This document shows, one piece after another, positions 4,251 through 6,543 of a stretch of DNA of 6,543 nucleotides; within the stretch, counting starts at the first letter, position 1, and each line of letters begins with the position of its first letter. This stretch comes from Bacillota bacterium. GTDB lineage: Bacteria; Bacillota_A; Clostridia; Clostridiales; Clostridiaceae. Location of the stretch: NCBI GenBank assembly GCA_021780795.1, contig JAJXYA010000452.1:1-6543 (forward strand). The letters are read 5' to 3'. Under the pieces are notes generated by a model, which was given only the letters and a program-made list of their open reading frames with translations, had not been told where the DNA came from and did not search any database. The translations under genes were made by a program, and so were the position numbers.

Positions 4251-5294
4251 ATGAAGATCATACTATGTTCAGATTTCCATCTTGCTTTTTCACAACAGTT
4301 CGACCGAATAAATATTAATGGGCTTAGTTGTAGACTGCAAGAAATTTTAGACTCTATAAAATGGGCAGCTGACTTAGGTAAGCAAAAAAAAGCTGCATAT
4401 TTTTTTGGATTAGGTGATATTTTTGACAAAGCGGAAAAGTTACCTACAAAAGAAGGATTAGCAATACAAGATATTTTTAAATATATAGCTACTTTATATA
4501 AAAACAAGTGTGGCCTCTTAACGGGAAATCATGACAAGATTTCAGATGCTGTAAGCATCCTTGATTTGTTTAGTCAAAATATACAAATATTTAACCAATT
4601 TACTGTAATAGATACAGATGATGCAAGATTATTTTTTGTCCCTTATCTAAGAGAGCCTGAAGACTTTTATTCTGTTATGACCAATATTCAAAACAATTTT
4701 GATACTCCTGGTAAGAAATATCTATTTGGCCATTTTTGGGATTTGAGCGTTATGGGTGTTGATGCTGAAGCAATAGATGTTACTAAGTTTAATGTGTCTT
4801 TTTTCGATAGAATTTTTTGTGGCCATTATCATGCACCAACGCAAGACCTTACAAATAGAATAATTTATGTTGGCACATTACTGAATAAAAAGTTTAATGA
4901 AACCGGCCCCAAAGGCTGCTGGATTTTAGATCTAGAAAAAAATAAACTAGAGTTTCATAAGAATCCGCACTCCCCAGAATTCTACTCAATAGAAGATTCA
5001 ACTTTATTACATGATAATAGTATTGTTCAAACCAATGCCTATTATAGAGCATATTGTGATGCAGATACCGTGACAGAAGTATCTCGTATTTTATCTGCAT
5101 GTAAGGGATATGAAATACTATCTAAAAAGGATTCTTTAAGTCAAACACAAAATATATCTATTGATTCTGTAGATAAAAAGAATAATCAAACATTAAAAGA
5201 ATATGTATTAGCAAATTGTGATATATTTGTACCTGATGGTATAACTAAAGATGAATTCAAAGTACGCGGATCTGAATTATTATCTGACTTATAA
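4251..5294 (+). CDS. 47: gp47/SbcD/Mre11-type recombination nuclease, 347 residues
   Basis: This is the nuclease subunit of the SbcCD/Mre11-Rad50-type complex. With its ATPase partner it resects double-strand ends to make single-stranded 3' tails for strand invasion, which in T4 drives recombination-dependent replication. The calcineurin-like phosphoesterase metal-binding motifs appear in order: D8-x-H10 (SDFHL), G55-D56 (GLGDIFD), G92-N93-H94-D95, G160-H161 and G191-H192-Y193-H194. These ligands bind two metal ions, normally Mn2+. The length is close to T4 gp47 (339). Residues beyond about 250 are the less conserved cap and partner-binding part. The gene follows gp25 by 41 bases and precedes the SbcC-type gene by 8, as expected for co-expressed subunits. 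The start at 4251 is chosen by its GAGG site. Confidence 0.95.
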   Translation: MKIILCSDFHLAFSQQFDRININGLSCRLQEILDSIKWAADLGKQKKAAYFFGLGDIFDKAEKLPTKEGLAIQDIFKYIATLYKNKCGLLTGNHDKISDAVSILDLFSQNIQIFNQFTVIDTDDARLFFVPYLREPEDFYSVMTNIQNNFDTPGKKYLFGHFWDLSVMGVDAEAIDVTKFNVSFFDRIFCGHYHAPTQDLTNRIIYVGTLLNKKFNETGPKGCWILDLEKNKLEFHKNPHSPEFYSIEDSTLLHDNSIVQTNAYYRAYCDADTVTEVSRILSACKGYEILSKKDSLSQTQNISIDSVDKKNNQTLKEYVLANCDIFVPDGITKDEFKVRGSELLSDL

Positions 5295-5302
5295 GAGATA
5301 CT

Positions 5303-6543
5303 ATGAGTAACTATACTATAAAAAAATTAACCTTAGAAAATTTTGTGGTGTTTGTTAATAAAACTGAAATTAATTTTTCAAAATCTAGTATTAATCAAAT
5401 AGATGCTACATTTAAAAATAATGAGCTGCAGAGCAATGGCGCCGGGAAATCTCTTATAATATGCGGTATTTCCATGGCTCTCTTTGGAAAGGGCCTACGG
5501 TTTAACTATTTGTCTGACTATATTGCTCCTACTAATCCAATTGGAGGAATATATGTAGGTCTTGAGTTAGAGGATGAAAATAACAACATACTTAAGATAG
5601 AACGCTGGCGGCGTCCAAATAGTGATATAAATAAAGCAAAAGTATGGCTAAATAATCTGCACATATCAAAAGATGCTACTATATCAAAAATAGATGAACT
5701 AATAAGTTCTTACATTGGTATATCACATTCTAACTTTTTATCATGTGTATTTTCTGTAGAGCTTCGTGGATTTTTAAAACTAAGACCGGCTGAACGGTTT
5801 GAGGTATTGGAAAATGCCTTAGCAGTAAAAAAGTTAGATTCTATCATTAAAAAACTTAATAATTCTCTACGGCTATCAGAAGATAAACTAACAAATTTAA
5901 ACAGGGTTTTATCAGATAAACTAAATGCCTATGGGCACGAATTAGCTAAATTTGAGATATACTCAGCAAATACAGAAATCATCCTGCACTCAATACAGGA
6001 GCAGGAAAAAGAATTAGCTAATTTGTATTCTTTAGAAACATCTCTCAATAAAAAGAAAAATTCAGTTATTTCTGGATTAAATGAAACTTCCTCGTTATTA
6101 ACAGAAAGACAAGAACTTTATCAAAACATTGTTTTTAATTTAAAAGAGCATGAAACCAATATAAACAAACTAAAAACAAAGTTATCCACTATTTCATTAG
6201 CCTTAAAATCTGATACTTCTGGAACATTTGAATGTTCTGTATGTCAGTCTAAGTTAAATTCTGAATCAGAAACATCTATAAAATCACATTATAAAGACGA
6301 AATTGTTCAAATAAATACACTTGTGTCTTCAATTTTACCAAAAAAGCAAACTTTAGAATCCCAAATAGCAAAAATTAAACTAGCTAAGCAAACTCTAGAA
6401 TCTAAACTATTAGTAATTAACAACGATTTAAGTGTATGCAACTCTTCAGCTATTGCAATTGAAAAGGTAATTGCAATGTCTAAAAATAATTTGCAGTCTA
6501 GTAAGTCAGATGTTAATGAAATTTTATTGGCTGCTTTAAAGTC
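5303..6543 (+). CDS. 46: gp46/SbcC/Rad50-type ATPase, N-terminal 413 residues (runs off the window)
   Basis: This is the ABC-type ATPase subunit that partners the upstream nuclease and gates its access to DNA ends. The frame is open from ATG 5303 to the window edge with no stop. Walker A is NGAGKS (residues 45-50) followed by LIICGISMALFGKGLRF, very like the gp46 layout ending in LFGK. A segment resembling the region after the Q-loop is at FLKLRPAERFEVLENAL (157-173). From about 176 the protein is coiled coil, interrupted by CSVC (311-314), the CxxC zinc hook that dimerises Rad50-type proteins. The second coil follows; the signature motif and Walker B must lie beyond 6543. T4 gp46 is about 560 residues, so roughly a quarter or more is missing. 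A weak AAGAGA precedes the ATG, overlapping the upstream stop, which suggests coupling. Two details are odd: Q43 replaces the usual first Walker A glycine, and no obvious Q-loop glutamine is seen. Confidence 0.94.
   Translation, partial: MSNYTIKKLTLENFVVFVNKTEINFSKSSINQIDATFKNNELQSNGAGKSLIICGISMALFGKGLRFNYLSDYIAPTNPIGGIYVGLELEDENNNILKIERWRRPNSDINKAKVWLNNLHISKDATISKIDELISSYIGISHSNFLSCVFSVELRGFLKLRPAERFEVLENALAVKKLDSIIKKLNNSLRLSEDKLTNLNRVLSDKLNAYGHELAKFEIYSANTEIILHSIQEQEKELANLYSLETSLNKKKNSVISGLNETSSLLTERQELYQNIVFNLKEHETNINKLKTKLSTISLALKSDTSGTFECSVCQSKLNSESETSIKSHYKDEIVQINTLVSSILPKKQTLESQIAKIKLAKQTLESKLLVINNDLSVCNSSAIAIEKVIAMSKNNLQSSKSDVNEILLAALK

Noticed and set aside
4199..4507. Leftward 102-codon open frame rich in Ser, Cys and Ile
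   Set aside because: Antisense to the well-supported gp47-like nuclease gene, across its catalytic motifs.
4894..5100. Leftward 68-codon open frame
   Set aside because: Antisense to the nuclease C-terminal region; no ribosome binding site and no plausible neighbour on that strand.
1..6543. Phage stop-codon reassignment
   Set aside because: All complete genes end in TAA or TAG, and no conserved protein is interrupted by or needs read-through of a standard stop, so the standard bacterial code suffices.

Overview
The window looks like part of the genome of an AT-rich tailed bacteriophage with a contractile tail (myovirus type, distantly T4-like). Three things support this: a complete gp25/GpW-family baseplate wedge gene, a complete gp47/SbcD-type nuclease gene directly followed by a gp46/SbcC-type ATPase gene, and two tiny basic proteins (48 and 46 residues) that resemble small proteins common in tailed phages. 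Genes are packed with gaps of about 0-40 bases. No rRNA, tRNA, insertion sequence, integrase or CRISPR array is visible. The host cannot be told from the sequence.

Layout. Bases 1-147 hold the probable 3' end of a rightward gene and a 7-bp hairpin. Bases 148-3794 are a single leftward cluster of nine genes, transcribed from about 3800 towards 148. In transcription order they are: an HExxH putative zinc metallopeptidase; four acidic, low-complexity proteins of unknown function (131, 235, 134 and 163 residues); a 77-residue protein; the 48-residue basic protein; a 91-residue single-pass membrane/coiled-coil protein; and the 46-residue basic protein. Several stop and start codons overlap or lie 1-2 bases apart, which points to translational coupling. 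Bases 3795-3822 are a 28-base divergent intergenic region with TATAAT on both strands. Bases 3823-6543 are a rightward cluster: gp25, then gp47/SbcD, then gp46/SbcC, which runs off the end of the window.

How the genes work together. The rightward cluster pairs a baseplate assembly gene with the two subunits of the Mre11-Rad50-type complex that resects DNA ends for recombination-dependent phage replication. The leftward cluster has no confidently assigned function. Its acidic proteins share short N-terminal motifs (T-x-P-[LF]-D-[FI] in three proteins, LYET-[ST]-D in two), and one has a 27-base in-frame tandem repeat. This fits a set of proteins that meet a common partner, for example in the virion or prohead. 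That reading, and any link to the metallopeptidase at the head of the cluster, is inference. This leftward cassette is the part of the window most likely to hold undescribed biology.
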